NCBI GenBank assembly: GCA_023391285.1
Contig: JAEWBF010000064.1
Location: 62,001 to 126,000, forward strand
DNA length: 64,000 nucleotides
Direction: 5' to 3'
Origin: Verrucomicrobiota bacterium
GTDB taxonomy: Bacteria; Verrucomicrobiota; Verrucomicrobiia; Opitutales; Opitutaceae
Shown: one piece after another, positions 23,750-32,060 of the stretch
Layout of the letters: each line of letters begins with the position of its first letter
Numbering within the stretch: the first letter of the stretch is position 1
Notes under the pieces: model-generated
Seen by the model: the letters and a program-made list of their open reading frames with translations, nothing else
The model's database searches: none
What the model was told of the DNA's origin: nothing
Made by a program: the position numbers and the translations under genes

Positions 23750-26073
23750 CCGGCCGCCTCCGTTCACCGATGGAGGCGCGGTGCTCCCACCGCGCAAACG
23801 CCCCCGCCTTCCTCCTCATCCTCGCTCTCGTCGCGTCCGTTTCCGCCGCTTTCGCCGGCCACTCCCACCATCCCCATCGCTCCTGGCGCGACTACGGCGG
23901 CGGACCCGACATGTCGAAATTCGTCCTCACCGACGAAATCACACCGGCCAACGTTTCTCGTCTCGAAGTCGCGTGGACCTACCGCACCGACGACGCCATC
24001 GCTTACCAGTTCAACCCGATCGTTGTCGACGACGTCATGTTCGTCCTCGCGAAGGACCATTCGCTCGTTGCCCTCGACGCGGCGACTGGATCCGAAATCT
24101 GGATACACGCCAACCTGCGCGGGCTCACCCGCCGCGGGCTCAACTACTGGCAATCCGCCGACGGTTCCGATCGCCGCCTTCTTTTCTGCATCGACAACAC
24201 CCTCCAGGCCATCGACGCGCGCACCGGCCAATCGATCCTCACCTTCGGGGAAAACGGCACCGTCGATCTCCGCGCCGGCCTCGGCCGCGATATTTCCACC
24301 ATCGGCCGCGTGCAATCCAGCACGCCCGGCCGCGTTTTCGAAAATCTGCTCATCCTCGGCTCTTCTCCCGGCGAGGGCTACGTCTCGCCGCCCGGCCACG
24401 TGCGTGCTTACGATGTTCGCACCGGCGAACTCGTCTGGACGTTTCACACCATCCCGCAACCCGGCGAGTTCGGCTACGACACCTGGCCGCGCGACGCCTA
24501 TAAATACGCCGGCGGCGCGAACGCATGGGGCGAACTCACCCTCGATGCCGATCGCGGCATCGTTTACCTCCCCCTCGGTTCGCCCACTTACGACTTCTAC
24601 GGCGCCGACCGCCTCGGCTCGAATCTCTACGGCAGCAGCCTCGTTGCCCTCGACGCCCGCACCGGCCAGCGGCTTTGGCACTTCCAATTCGTTCACCACG
24701 ACCTCTGGGACTACGACCCCACCGCCGCACCTCAACTGATCACCATCGAACGCGACGGCCGCAAAATCGATGCCGTCGCCCAAGCCACCAAACACGGCTT
24801 CATGTTCGTCTTCGATCGCGTGAGCGGCGAACCGCTCTTCCCCATCGAAGAACGTCCCGTTCCACCAAGCGACGTGCCCGGCGAAAAAGCCTGGCCCACC
24901 CAACCGTTTTCCACGCTCCCACCTTTCTCCCGCCAAACCTTCACTTCCGACGACCTCACTCCGCTTTTCCTCACGCCCGAGGAGCGCGCCAACTGGATCA
25001 AACGCATCGACGCTGCCGGCAAGGGCCTCTTCCTCCCACCGTCCCTGGAGCGCGAAACCATCGGGGTTCCCGGCGCCGTGGGCGGCGCCAATTGGGGCAA
25101 CACCGCCGCCGATCCGCATCGCGGCCTCGTCTTCGTCCTCAACCAGGATTTTCCTTCGTTCTACAAACTCGAAGAGGCCAAGACCACGCCGTCGCGCGAC
25201 AGCGTCGCCCCGCCCAACACCGCCGCACGCGATCAACAAACCTACGCAACCAACTGCGCCGCCTGCCACGGTCCCGATCGCGCCGGCTCCCTCGGTCCTC
25301 CACTCCTCGATCTCGGCGAACGCCTCGACTACGCCACGTTTAAGCACGTCGTCTCCGCCGGTCGCGGCCAGATGCCCGGTTTCGCTCACATCGACGAAAA
25401 CTCTCTCCGCAGCCTTTATCTGTTTCTCGGCGGCTCGCTCACTGTTTCCACCACCGCCGTCAACACGCCCGCCGCGCCCACGTTGCCCTCGGGCCCCGTC
25501 GTCGCTTCCGGCGGCGCTCTCGGCAACAAGACCGAACCTGCTCCGCCTCCGACTTTCCGCGGCTGGGCCGCGCGTCCGTATCCAGAAAACGTCGACGCTC
25601 CGCGCATCCGCTACACCACCGGCTACGGCCTCGGTTTCCCTTACATCATGAGCCCGCCGTGGTCGTATCTCGTCGCCTACGATCTCAATGCCGGCACCAT
25701 CAAATGGAAAGTCCCCGTCGGCCAGGATCTCCATGCCGCCCGCGAAGGCGGTAAAAACACCGGCGTGCCGCGGGGCGCTCAGCGCAATGGCATGATCGTC
25801 ACGTCGACCGGCATCGTTTTCTCCACCGCCAAGGACGGACACCTCTACGCCTTCGACGTCGAAACCGGCCGCACCCTCTGGTCCGCCGATCTCGGCTGCG
25901 GCACCGAGGGTCTGCCCGCGATGTATGAAACCGGCGGCCGCACTTTCCTCGTCGTCAACGCCACCACGCCGCTCACCTGGGGACGCGCCTCCCGCGAAAG
26001 CGGCATCGGCGCCACCCGCACCAAAGACGAGGGCGGCTACATCGTTTTTGCCCTGCCTCGCGACGACTCCTAA
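23746..26073 (+). CDS. PQQ-dependent sugar/alcohol dehydrogenase with internal cytochrome c domain
   Basis: Periplasmic quinoprotein of 775 residues. After a signal peptide (about 17-38, ending AAFAG) comes an eight-bladed beta-propeller with blade-closing repeats such as DHSLVALDAATGSEIW, SLVALDARTGQRLW and LYAFDVETGRTLW. A c-type cytochrome domain is inserted before the last blades: CAACH near residue 502 and the likely axial methionine in GQMPGF near 543. The layout is that of GDH-type PQQ dehydrogenases, which pass electrons to the respiratory chain. The start overlaps the upstream ThuA-like stop (ATGA). The second copy of a dispersed hairpin repeat is translated in frame as residues 9-17. 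Confidence 0.88.
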   Translation: MTGRLRSPMEARCSHRANAPAFLLILALVASVSAAFAGHSHHPHRSWRDYGGGPDMSKFVLTDEITPANVSRLEVAWTYRTDDAIAYQFNPIVVDDVMFVLAKDHSLVALDAATGSEIWIHANLRGLTRRGLNYWQSADGSDRRLLFCIDNTLQAIDARTGQSILTFGENGTVDLRAGLGRDISTIGRVQSSTPGRVFENLLILGSSPGEGYVSPPGHVRAYDVRTGELVWTFHTIPQPGEFGYDTWPRDAYKYAGGANAWGELTLDADRGIVYLPLGSPTYDFYGADRLGSNLYGSSLVALDARTGQRLWHFQFVHHDLWDYDPTAAPQLITIERDGRKIDAVAQATKHGFMFVFDRVSGEPLFPIEERPVPPSDVPGEKAWPTQPFSTLPPFSRQTFTSDDLTPLFLTPEERANWIKRIDAAGKGLFLPPSLERETIGVPGAVGGANWGNTAADPHRGLVFVLNQDFPSFYKLEEAKTTPSRDSVAPPNTAARDQQTYATNCAACHGPDRAGSLGPPLLDLGERLDYATFKHVVSAGRGQMPGFAHIDENSLRSLYLFLGGSLTVSTTAVNTPAAPTLPSGPVVASGGALGNKTEPAPPPTFRGWAARPYPENVDAPRIRYTTGYGLGFPYIMSPPWSYLVAYDLNAGTIKWKVPVGQDLHAAREGGKNTGVPRGAQRNGMIVTSTGIVFSTAKDGHLYAFDVETGRTLWSADLGCGTEGLPAMYETGGRTFLVVNATTPLTWGRASRESGIGATRTKDEGGYIVFALPRDDS
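23770..23795. repeat. Dispersed hairpin repeat, copy 2 (GCGCGGTG/CACCGCGC), inside a coding region
   Basis: It differs from 2341-2366 by one base. It lies in the first codons of the PQQ dehydrogenase and encodes MEARCSHRA in frame, just before the hydrophobic part of the signal peptide. The ATG of the repeat at 23770 could itself be used as the start. Confidence 0.75.
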
Positions 26074-26088
26074 CGTTCTCCTTCCGCC

Positions 26089-27006
26089 ATGCACCTCACC
26101 CGCCGCACCTTCCTCTTTCGCACCTCCGGTCTTGTCCTCACCGCGTGGCTTTCGCCCTCTCTTCTCCGCTCCGCCGTATCCAACTCCTCGATGCAGCGCA
26201 TCGGCATGGGCACCGTTCTTTTCCGCACCCGCTTCGCCCAAACCGCGCCCAAGGACGCCTCCGCTCGCCCCGACCTCACGCTGCTCGATGTTCCGAGCTA
26301 CTACCGCGACCGCTTCAACGTCTCCCAACTCGAATTCTGGAGCTATCACTTCAAATCCCTCGATCGCGACTACCTCGAGGAACTCCGCGCCCGCCTCGAC
26401 GCCGCCGGTTCCACGCTCATCAACATCCAGGTCGACACCAACTACAACCTGGCCGACCCCGACGACGACAAGCGCCGCGCCAGCATCGACGAAGCCAAAC
26501 GCTGGATCGATGCCGCCGCCTTCCTTCGTTCGTCCGCCATTCGCATCAATCCCGGCAATGGCCCCATCGAGCACAGCATCGCGTCACTGCGCGAGGTGAA
26601 CACCCACGCGAAGTCGCGCGGCCTTCCGCTTCTCACGGAAAACCACTTCGGCATCGAAATGGATCCCGACGTCCACCTCCGCCTTCGCGCCGAAGCAGGC
26701 CCCGAAAACTTCTACACGCTGCCCGACTTCGGAAACTACTCCGACGCCGCCCGCTACGCCGCCCTGGAAAAGATCCTTCCCTACGCCTACCTGATTTCCG
26801 CCAAAGCCGCTGAATTCAAGGTCCACGCCGATGGCTCGCTCGAGCACACCTCCTTCGATTTCGACCGGTGCATGCAAATGGCCGAAAACGCGGGTTTCAA
26901 AGGCATCTACTCCGTCGAGCAATGGACGCGCCAGCCGCCGGCCGTCGACTTCGAACAGGTCGCCGACTGGCTCATCGAGCGCGTCCGAGCCAATCTCCGC
27001 GCCTGA
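26089..27006 (+). CDS. Tat-exported sugar isomerase/epimerase-like TIM-barrel protein
   Basis: A 305-residue protein of the xylose-isomerase-like TIM-barrel superfamily (AP endonuclease family 2). It begins with a twin-arginine signal (LTRRTFLFRTSG). Barrel strands carry likely metal ligands in LINIQVDTNYN, LLTENHFGIEMD and KGIYSVEQWT. The closest broad relatives are sugar epimerases, inosose dehydratases and keto-glycoside eliminases; the exact reaction is not determinable. It follows the PQQ dehydrogenase by 15 bases and all three exported proteins look like one operon. Confidence 0.8.
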   Translation: MHLTRRTFLFRTSGLVLTAWLSPSLLRSAVSNSSMQRIGMGTVLFRTRFAQTAPKDASARPDLTLLDVPSYYRDRFNVSQLEFWSYHFKSLDRDYLEELRARLDAAGSTLINIQVDTNYNLADPDDDKRRASIDEAKRWIDAAAFLRSSAIRINPGNGPIEHSIASLREVNTHAKSRGLPLLTENHFGIEMDPDVHLRLRAEAGPENFYTLPDFGNYSDAARYAALEKILPYAYLISAKAAEFKVHADGSLEHTSFDFDRCMQMAENAGFKGIYSVEQWTRQPPAVDFEQVADWLIERVRANLRA

Positions 27007-27036
27007 CCTCCGCGCACGCTTCGCCCGTTACCTGAT

Positions 27037-28107
27037 CTACCGAGCTCTCGTCGTTCGCCCCGCCGCCGTCACTTTTCGCGCCTCTCTTTTCGGCAGCGTC
27101 TCGCCGTGCACCCACACCGAGGGCACATGCACCGTCAGCGGCCGCTCGGGAATTCCCTGCTGATTCGTCCGCAGGAGAATGTCCAATTGCCCGAGCGCTG
27201 TTTTGCCGATGAATCCATAATCTGGATTCATCCCCGAAATCAGCGTGCCATCGTCCTTCCGCTCCGCCTCCGTATCGAGGCTCACAAACGCGATCTCCTC
27301 CGGCACCTGCGCTCCCGCCTCCCGCAGCCACCAATGCACCGTGTCGTTGAACCCGAGCACCACGTCGGGCTTCGTTTCCCGCACCCAGGCCCGAAACTCC
27401 GTCCGATCCTCCAATGGAAAATGCTGCACCGGAATTCCCTCGAGCTCCGGATACAACCGCTTCTGGCAAAACAGCGCCGCCGAAACTTTGTCGAAAAGAT
27501 CCACCGCTTGCAGTTCGCGCAGCAACGCCACGCCAATCCGCCGATATCCCGCATCCACCGCCTCCCGCCATGCTCGCACGATCGCGTGGTGAAAATCGGA
27601 TACAACCACGTTCACCGGCGGCTGATAATAACCCAGGCTGCACCCGACCGCCACGAAGTCGCCCCACGGAAACCGCTCCGCCAGATCCTCTCTAAAAATC
27701 GGACCCACCATCACGCCGCGGATCCCGCGATGAAACAACACCCGCGCGAGCTGTTCCGGTCCAGGAAACTTGTCCAAGCGAAAGGGCTCGACGTGATATC
27801 CAAGCCGGTCCCCCTGCTCCGTTGCGCCCGTTCGCAACACCTTCAGCGGCTCTTCCGGCGACCACGGATGATTCGTCGTCACAAACGCCACCGTCACATC
27901 CGACGGATGCTCCCGTGTCCGCCAGCGATGCGCCGCGATTCGCGCGAGCGCCGGATCCGGCCGATATTTCAACTCCTCCGCGACCGCGCGCACTCGCTCC
28001 CGGGTCGCAGCCGAAATCTTGGGGTCGTTGCGCAGGGCCAGGGAAACCGTCGCCTTGCCGACTCCGGCGCGCTTGGCGATGTCCTGTAACGTGGGGCGGG
28101 CGTCCAT
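27037..28107 (-). CDS. LacI-family transcriptional regulator
   Basis: A 356-residue repressor: N-terminal helix-turn-helix TLQDIAKRAGVGKATVSLAL (about 6-25) and hinge, then a periplasmic-binding-protein-like sensor domain with DFHHAIVRAWREAVDAGYRRIG and DVVLGFNDTVHWWL. It probably binds a sugar or oligosaccharide. It is divergent from the GH78-like rhamnosidase, so that gene, and perhaps the flanking catabolic genes, are its likely targets. The start at 28107 (MDARPTLQDIAKRAG) matches the family; 28128 is also possible. Confidence 0.9.
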   Translation of the reverse strand: MDARPTLQDIAKRAGVGKATVSLALRNDPKISAATRERVRAVAEELKYRPDPALARIAAHRWRTREHPSDVTVAFVTTNHPWSPEEPLKVLRTGATEQGDRLGYHVEPFRLDKFPGPEQLARVLFHRGIRGVMVGPIFREDLAERFPWGDFVAVGCSLGYYQPPVNVVVSDFHHAIVRAWREAVDAGYRRIGVALLRELQAVDLFDKVSAALFCQKRLYPELEGIPVQHFPLEDRTEFRAWVRETKPDVVLGFNDTVHWWLREAGAQVPEEIAFVSLDTEAERKDDGTLISGMNPDYGFIGKTALGQLDILLRTNQQGIPERPLTVHVPSVWVHGETLPKREARKVTAAGRTTRAR

Positions 28108-28132
28108 CGGGGTGTGAATTAAGTCCAAAATA

Positions 28133-28157
28133 CCGTTTCAGCGTTCCGTGTAAACGG
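28133..28157. promoter_or_regulatory. Weak candidate operator in the lacI-GH78 divergent gap
   Basis: CCGTTT (28133-28138) and AAACGG (28152-28157) form a dyad with a 13-base spacer in the 115-base gap. The inner bases are not symmetric, unlike typical LacI-family operators, so confidence is low. Confidence 0.3.
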
Positions 28158-28222
28158 GATCACGTCGCGCTGGTTTGCCGTCGCGATTGCATTGGACGCT
28201 CTTGATCTCCGAAATTCGATCG

Positions 28223-30568
28223 ATGTCCGCGCCGCTTCAACTCCTCCATGACGCACCCGCCTGGCGTGCTCACTACGCTTGGACACCCGAACGCGGCGGT
28301 CCCGGCTTGAGCGTCCGGTTGTTTCGGCGCGTCTTCAACGCCGCTGCGAACACCCGATCGCTGCGGGTCCATGTCAGCGCCGACAGCCGCTACCGGCTCT
28401 GGTTGAACGGCCAACATGTCGGATTCGGCCCCGCGAAGGGCTCGCTCGCGCGGTATCATTTCGAAACTTACGATCTCGCCCCGCTGCTCCGCCTCGGCCG
28501 CAACGTCCTCACCGCCGAGGTCCGCTGGTTCGGCGAACACTCTCCCGCCAGCGAGGTTCATGCCCCCATTCCCGGTTTTCTCTTCCAGAGCGACGACTTG
28601 CCCGAACTCGACACGCCCAAGGGCTGGCGCGCCTGGGTCAGCGACGCGCTTACGCCCGATACCACGCCGTATATTTCCAACGCGCATCAGTTTCTCGGAT
28701 ACTGGGACCACCTCGATACCCGCCGCGAACCGGCAAACTGGCGCGGACTCGACTTCGACGACTTCCGCTGGATCGACGCGATCTCCATGGGCCCCGCCGC
28801 CGCGACGGGAGCGACCTGGGGCGTTGCGCCTCTTCGCACGCTCGTTCCGCGCGACATCCCCGCCATGCTCGAAGCGCCCGCCCGTTTCGCGCGCGCGATC
28901 GAAAACCGCCGCCTGGTGGATCATCCTTTCGGCGCCTCCCCCAAGGGTTGGTCGCTCGCCGCCGGCCAAGGCGGCAAGATCCTGCTCGAAACCGAACGCT
29001 ACGCCACCGGCTTTCCCGAAATCGATTTCTCCGGGGGCGCCGGTCGCGAGGTTCGCGTGATGTATGCGGAAGCCCTCGGCGAATGGGTCGACAGTCGAGG
29101 CCGGCGCGAATGGCAGAAGGGCGCGATCCGCGATGACTTCACGCGTTACGAGCCTCATGGCTATCGCGACACGATCATCCTTCGCGGCGACGACTACGCC
29201 TGGGAACCGTTCTATTGGCGCGCGTTTCGTTACCTGCAGATCGAAATCCTGCCCGGCCCCGAACCTGTCACCGTTCGCGATGCGCGCTATCGCCTTTGCG
29301 TCCACCCGCAGGAGTTCACCGCCCAATTCGCGTCCAGCGACTCGGACTCGCGCCGCCTCTTCGACATCAGCCTCCACACCTATCGAGTGGGCGCTCACGA
29401 AATCTACGACGACAGCCCCTACTACGAACAGCTCAGCTACATCGCCGACACCCGCATCGAAGCGCTCGCCAGTTTTCATCTTTGCAACGAGACCCTGCTC
29501 CCGAAACGCAATCTCCGGCTCTTCCTCGATACGATCCGCTCCGACGGCCTGCTCGATTCGCGCGTGCCCTGCCAATACGCGCGGCAAACGATTCCGTATT
29601 TCTGTCTGCATTGGATCCTCATGCTCGAGGACTACTGGCGTTGGGTCGGCACCAACGACCTCCCCTTCGTCCGCGAAGCGCTCGTCGCTGCCGATTCCAT
29701 TCTCCACTTCTTCCGTTCGCGTCTGCGCGCCGACGGTTTTGTCGGAATCACCGGCGGCTGGAACATGGTCGACGACGTCCCCGGCTGGCCGCACGGCGAA
29801 CCGCCGTCGGTCGCGAAAGGCGGATCCACTTACCTCACCTGTCTCCTCGTCGAAGCGCTCGACTCCGCCGCCCGCATTCACGGCCAAGCTGGTTTTCCCG
29901 AAGACGCTCTGCGCTGGATGGAATTGAGCCGCCGCCTCGCCGGCATCGTCCGCCGCGACGCGTGGGACGCGTCCGCTGGGCTTTTCCGCGAAGACAAAGA
30001 AAATCTCGACCCGCGTTTCTCTCAACACGTCCAAGCCGCCGCCATCAACGCCGGCATCGCCACCGACGCCCAAATGGCGCGCATTGCTCCGCGTCTCGCC
30101 GCCGACGACTCTCTTCTGCAAGCGCGTTCGATGCAGGCATTCTACATCACCCGCGCGCTCGATCGCGTGCAGCGCTTCGGCGACTGGCACACCTACATCC
30201 TCCGCCCGTGGCGTCACTATCTGACGCAACACGTCACCACGTGGCCCGAATATCCCGATCCCGCCCGCAGCGATTCGCACGCCTGGTCTGCGTGGCTCGC
30301 GATTGACTACATCATCACGATCCTCGGCATTCGTCCTCTCGCCCCCGGCTGGGCCGGCGCACGCCTGTCGCCACAAACCGATGGTCTCGACTGGGCGCGC
30401 GGTTCCGCTCCCACACCCGCCGGCACGATCACCGTCGAATGGCGCCGACGCGGCAACGTGATCGACTATCGCGCAGAAGTCCCCGCCGGACTCCCCACCG
30501 AAATCATCATCCCCGGTCGCGATCCGCTGCGCTTCCCGCAAGGCGGCTCCATCGCCGTCGAGATCTAA
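28223..30568 (+). CDS. GH78-like alpha-L-rhamnosidase
   Basis: A 781-residue glycoside hydrolase with an N-terminal beta-sandwich (about 1-340) and a catalytic (alpha/alpha)6 barrel (about 350-690), then a C-terminal beta-domain. Features seen are YYEQLSYIADTRIEALASF, the family's dq-YigDtR region; GGWNMVDDVPGW in the active-site loop; and DSHAWSAWLAIDYIITILGI near the end of the barrel. The family releases terminal L-rhamnose from glycosides and polysaccharides. There is no signal peptide at the ATG chosen (28223, MSAPLQLLHDAP), so it is probably cytoplasmic and acts on imported oligosaccharides. It is divergent from the LacI regulator and convergent with an MFS transporter. Confidence 0.82.
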   Translation: MSAPLQLLHDAPAWRAHYAWTPERGGPGLSVRLFRRVFNAAANTRSLRVHVSADSRYRLWLNGQHVGFGPAKGSLARYHFETYDLAPLLRLGRNVLTAEVRWFGEHSPASEVHAPIPGFLFQSDDLPELDTPKGWRAWVSDALTPDTTPYISNAHQFLGYWDHLDTRREPANWRGLDFDDFRWIDAISMGPAAATGATWGVAPLRTLVPRDIPAMLEAPARFARAIENRRLVDHPFGASPKGWSLAAGQGGKILLETERYATGFPEIDFSGGAGREVRVMYAEALGEWVDSRGRREWQKGAIRDDFTRYEPHGYRDTIILRGDDYAWEPFYWRAFRYLQIEILPGPEPVTVRDARYRLCVHPQEFTAQFASSDSDSRRLFDISLHTYRVGAHEIYDDSPYYEQLSYIADTRIEALASFHLCNETLLPKRNLRLFLDTIRSDGLLDSRVPCQYARQTIPYFCLHWILMLEDYWRWVGTNDLPFVREALVAADSILHFFRSRLRADGFVGITGGWNMVDDVPGWPHGEPPSVAKGGSTYLTCLLVEALDSAARIHGQAGFPEDALRWMELSRRLAGIVRRDAWDASAGLFREDKENLDPRFSQHVQAAAINAGIATDAQMARIAPRLAADDSLLQARSMQAFYITRALDRVQRFGDWHTYILRPWRHYLTQHVTTWPEYPDPARSDSHAWSAWLAIDYIITILGIRPLAPGWAGARLSPQTDGLDWARGSAPTPAGTITVEWRRRGNVIDYRAEVPAGLPTEIIIPGRDPLRFPQGGSIAVEI

Positions 30569-30604
30569 CGTCTCCGCCCGCTGCGTCCGAATAACGCGTC
30601 GCAC

Positions 30605-31960
30605 TCACGCCGCGCCTTCGAGTTCTGCGCGTCCCAGCGGACGCACCCGTCCGCGCTTTTCCTCGCGCTCGAAGAAATACGTCATCCACAGGGCGACCGC
30701 CGCGAAGCCCACCTGCATCACATAGAGACTCGAGTAATCATAGTCACCGCCCCCGGCCGGCCCAAACACCTGCGTGAAACCGGTGACCCACAAACCCGAC
30801 AGATTCGTCAACACGAACGGCACCAACCCGCTCACGAACACCAGCCCCGCACTCACCGTCCCAAATCGATTGCGCGGGATATAGTCGAACACCAGCGCGC
30901 CCCACACGAGATACGCACAGGTCTTCAAGGCACTCCCTATCAGCCCATACGCAATCCACGTGCTCAGCGGTATCGAATAATCCGCGACAAACCGCACGTG
31001 CAGGAAGAAGAAAAATTCCACCACCGTCGGCCCCACGATCCCGATCCGCAGCAGGCGCATTCGCGACATGTGATCCGTCAAATATCCCGCCAACGGCGCG
31101 AACAACACGACCATCACAATCATCCCCACCGATACCGCGAACCCCATCTCCGCCTTCGAAAACCCCAACTGCTCCGTCTGCATCAAAACGGAAAAACTCC
31201 CGCCCGTCGGCCCGGCGACGAGCGGCGTCGCATACAAGAGATACACCATCCACCACTGCCGCTTGCCGAACACATCGCGCAGAAACATCCGCACGCCCAA
31301 ATCCCGCCCCGGCTCCTCCACCGACGGCCGATTCTCCTTCACACCCAACGCGAGAAACACCGCCATCCCCAGCGTCAACAGCCCTCCCGTCCAAAACACC
31401 GCCGTCTCACCGCTCAAGCGCCACACTCGACCAAACAGCGACAACTCGTGCACCGCATCGAACTGCGCCATCATCACCCCGAAAAAGAAAAGCCCCATCA
31501 GTTGCTGGCCAATGTTGCGCATCGTTCCCGCCCGGCCGCGTTGCGACGGCGGCACCACCTCGTTGTAGAGCGGCTCCAGCGGCTTCGCTACGTCCGTAAA
31601 AAACTGCAGCGCCAACAGCACCGCCACGAGCGCCCAAACGTTCGGCGTTAACGGCACGAAAAACATCATCATCGCCGCACCGATCCAGCCCACGATCAGG
31701 AAGGGCCGCCGGCGCCCCCACCGCGTCCAGATCCGGTCGCTCGCATAACTCGCCGTCACGCCCACCGTGAAATTGAAAGCCACGTTCACACTCGCCAGCA
31801 GCCCGATCAGCACGGGGCTGTCGACAAACCGCCGAATCGTGAACGTCAGCGGGCCGCCATCGCTCAAATTGTCGATATAATACAGCGCCAGCCACGGCCC
31901 CGTCATCCACGCCGCCCAGCTCCAGGGCACGCGCGGACGATCGGTCTCGATTTTCTTCAT
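30605..31960 (-). CDS. GPH-type MFS sugar transporter
   Basis: A 451-residue inner-membrane symporter with twelve hydrophobic segments. The string SDRIWTRWGRRRPFLIVGW (about 74-92) is the MFS loop 2-3 motif in the form found in glycoside-pentoside-hexuronide and sucrose symporters. It is the last gene of a minus-strand group behind GH97, two DMFase-like proteins and an alpha/alpha-barrel protein, and lies convergent with the rhamnosidase. Likely role: uptake of a sugar or disaccharide released by these enzymes. Substrate unknown. Confidence 0.85.
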   Translation of the reverse strand: MKKIETDRPRVPWSWAAWMTGPWLALYYIDNLSDGGPLTFTIRRFVDSPVLIGLLASVNVAFNFTVGVTASYASDRIWTRWGRRRPFLIVGWIGAAMMMFFVPLTPNVWALVAVLLALQFFTDVAKPLEPLYNEVVPPSQRGRAGTMRNIGQQLMGLFFFGVMMAQFDAVHELSLFGRVWRLSGETAVFWTGGLLTLGMAVFLALGVKENRPSVEEPGRDLGVRMFLRDVFGKRQWWMVYLLYATPLVAGPTGGSFSVLMQTEQLGFSKAEMGFAVSVGMIVMVVLFAPLAGYLTDHMSRMRLLRIGIVGPTVVEFFFFLHVRFVADYSIPLSTWIAYGLIGSALKTCAYLVWGALVFDYIPRNRFGTVSAGLVFVSGLVPFVLTNLSGLWVTGFTQVFGPAGGGDYDYSSLYVMQVGFAAVALWMTYFFEREEKRGRVRPLGRAELEGAA

Positions 31961-32060
31961 CGGCGGCCGGAGCTAAGCGCCCCGACCCACGCCGCGCAAA
32001 CTTAAGACAGTCAGGGCCAACGCCTCGCCGGCCCCCACGACCGTTCACCTTACCACCGAA

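Noticed and set aside
23764..26574. 936-codon open frame on the minus strand
   Set aside because: It lies antisense to the PQQ dehydrogenase and the TIM-barrel gene, which have clear motifs. The composition (Gly/Ala/Glu/Asp/Arg) is that of a shadow frame in high-GC DNA.
28160..30604. 814-codon open frame on the minus strand
   Set aside because: It is antisense to the GH78-like gene over its whole length and has no recognisable motif.
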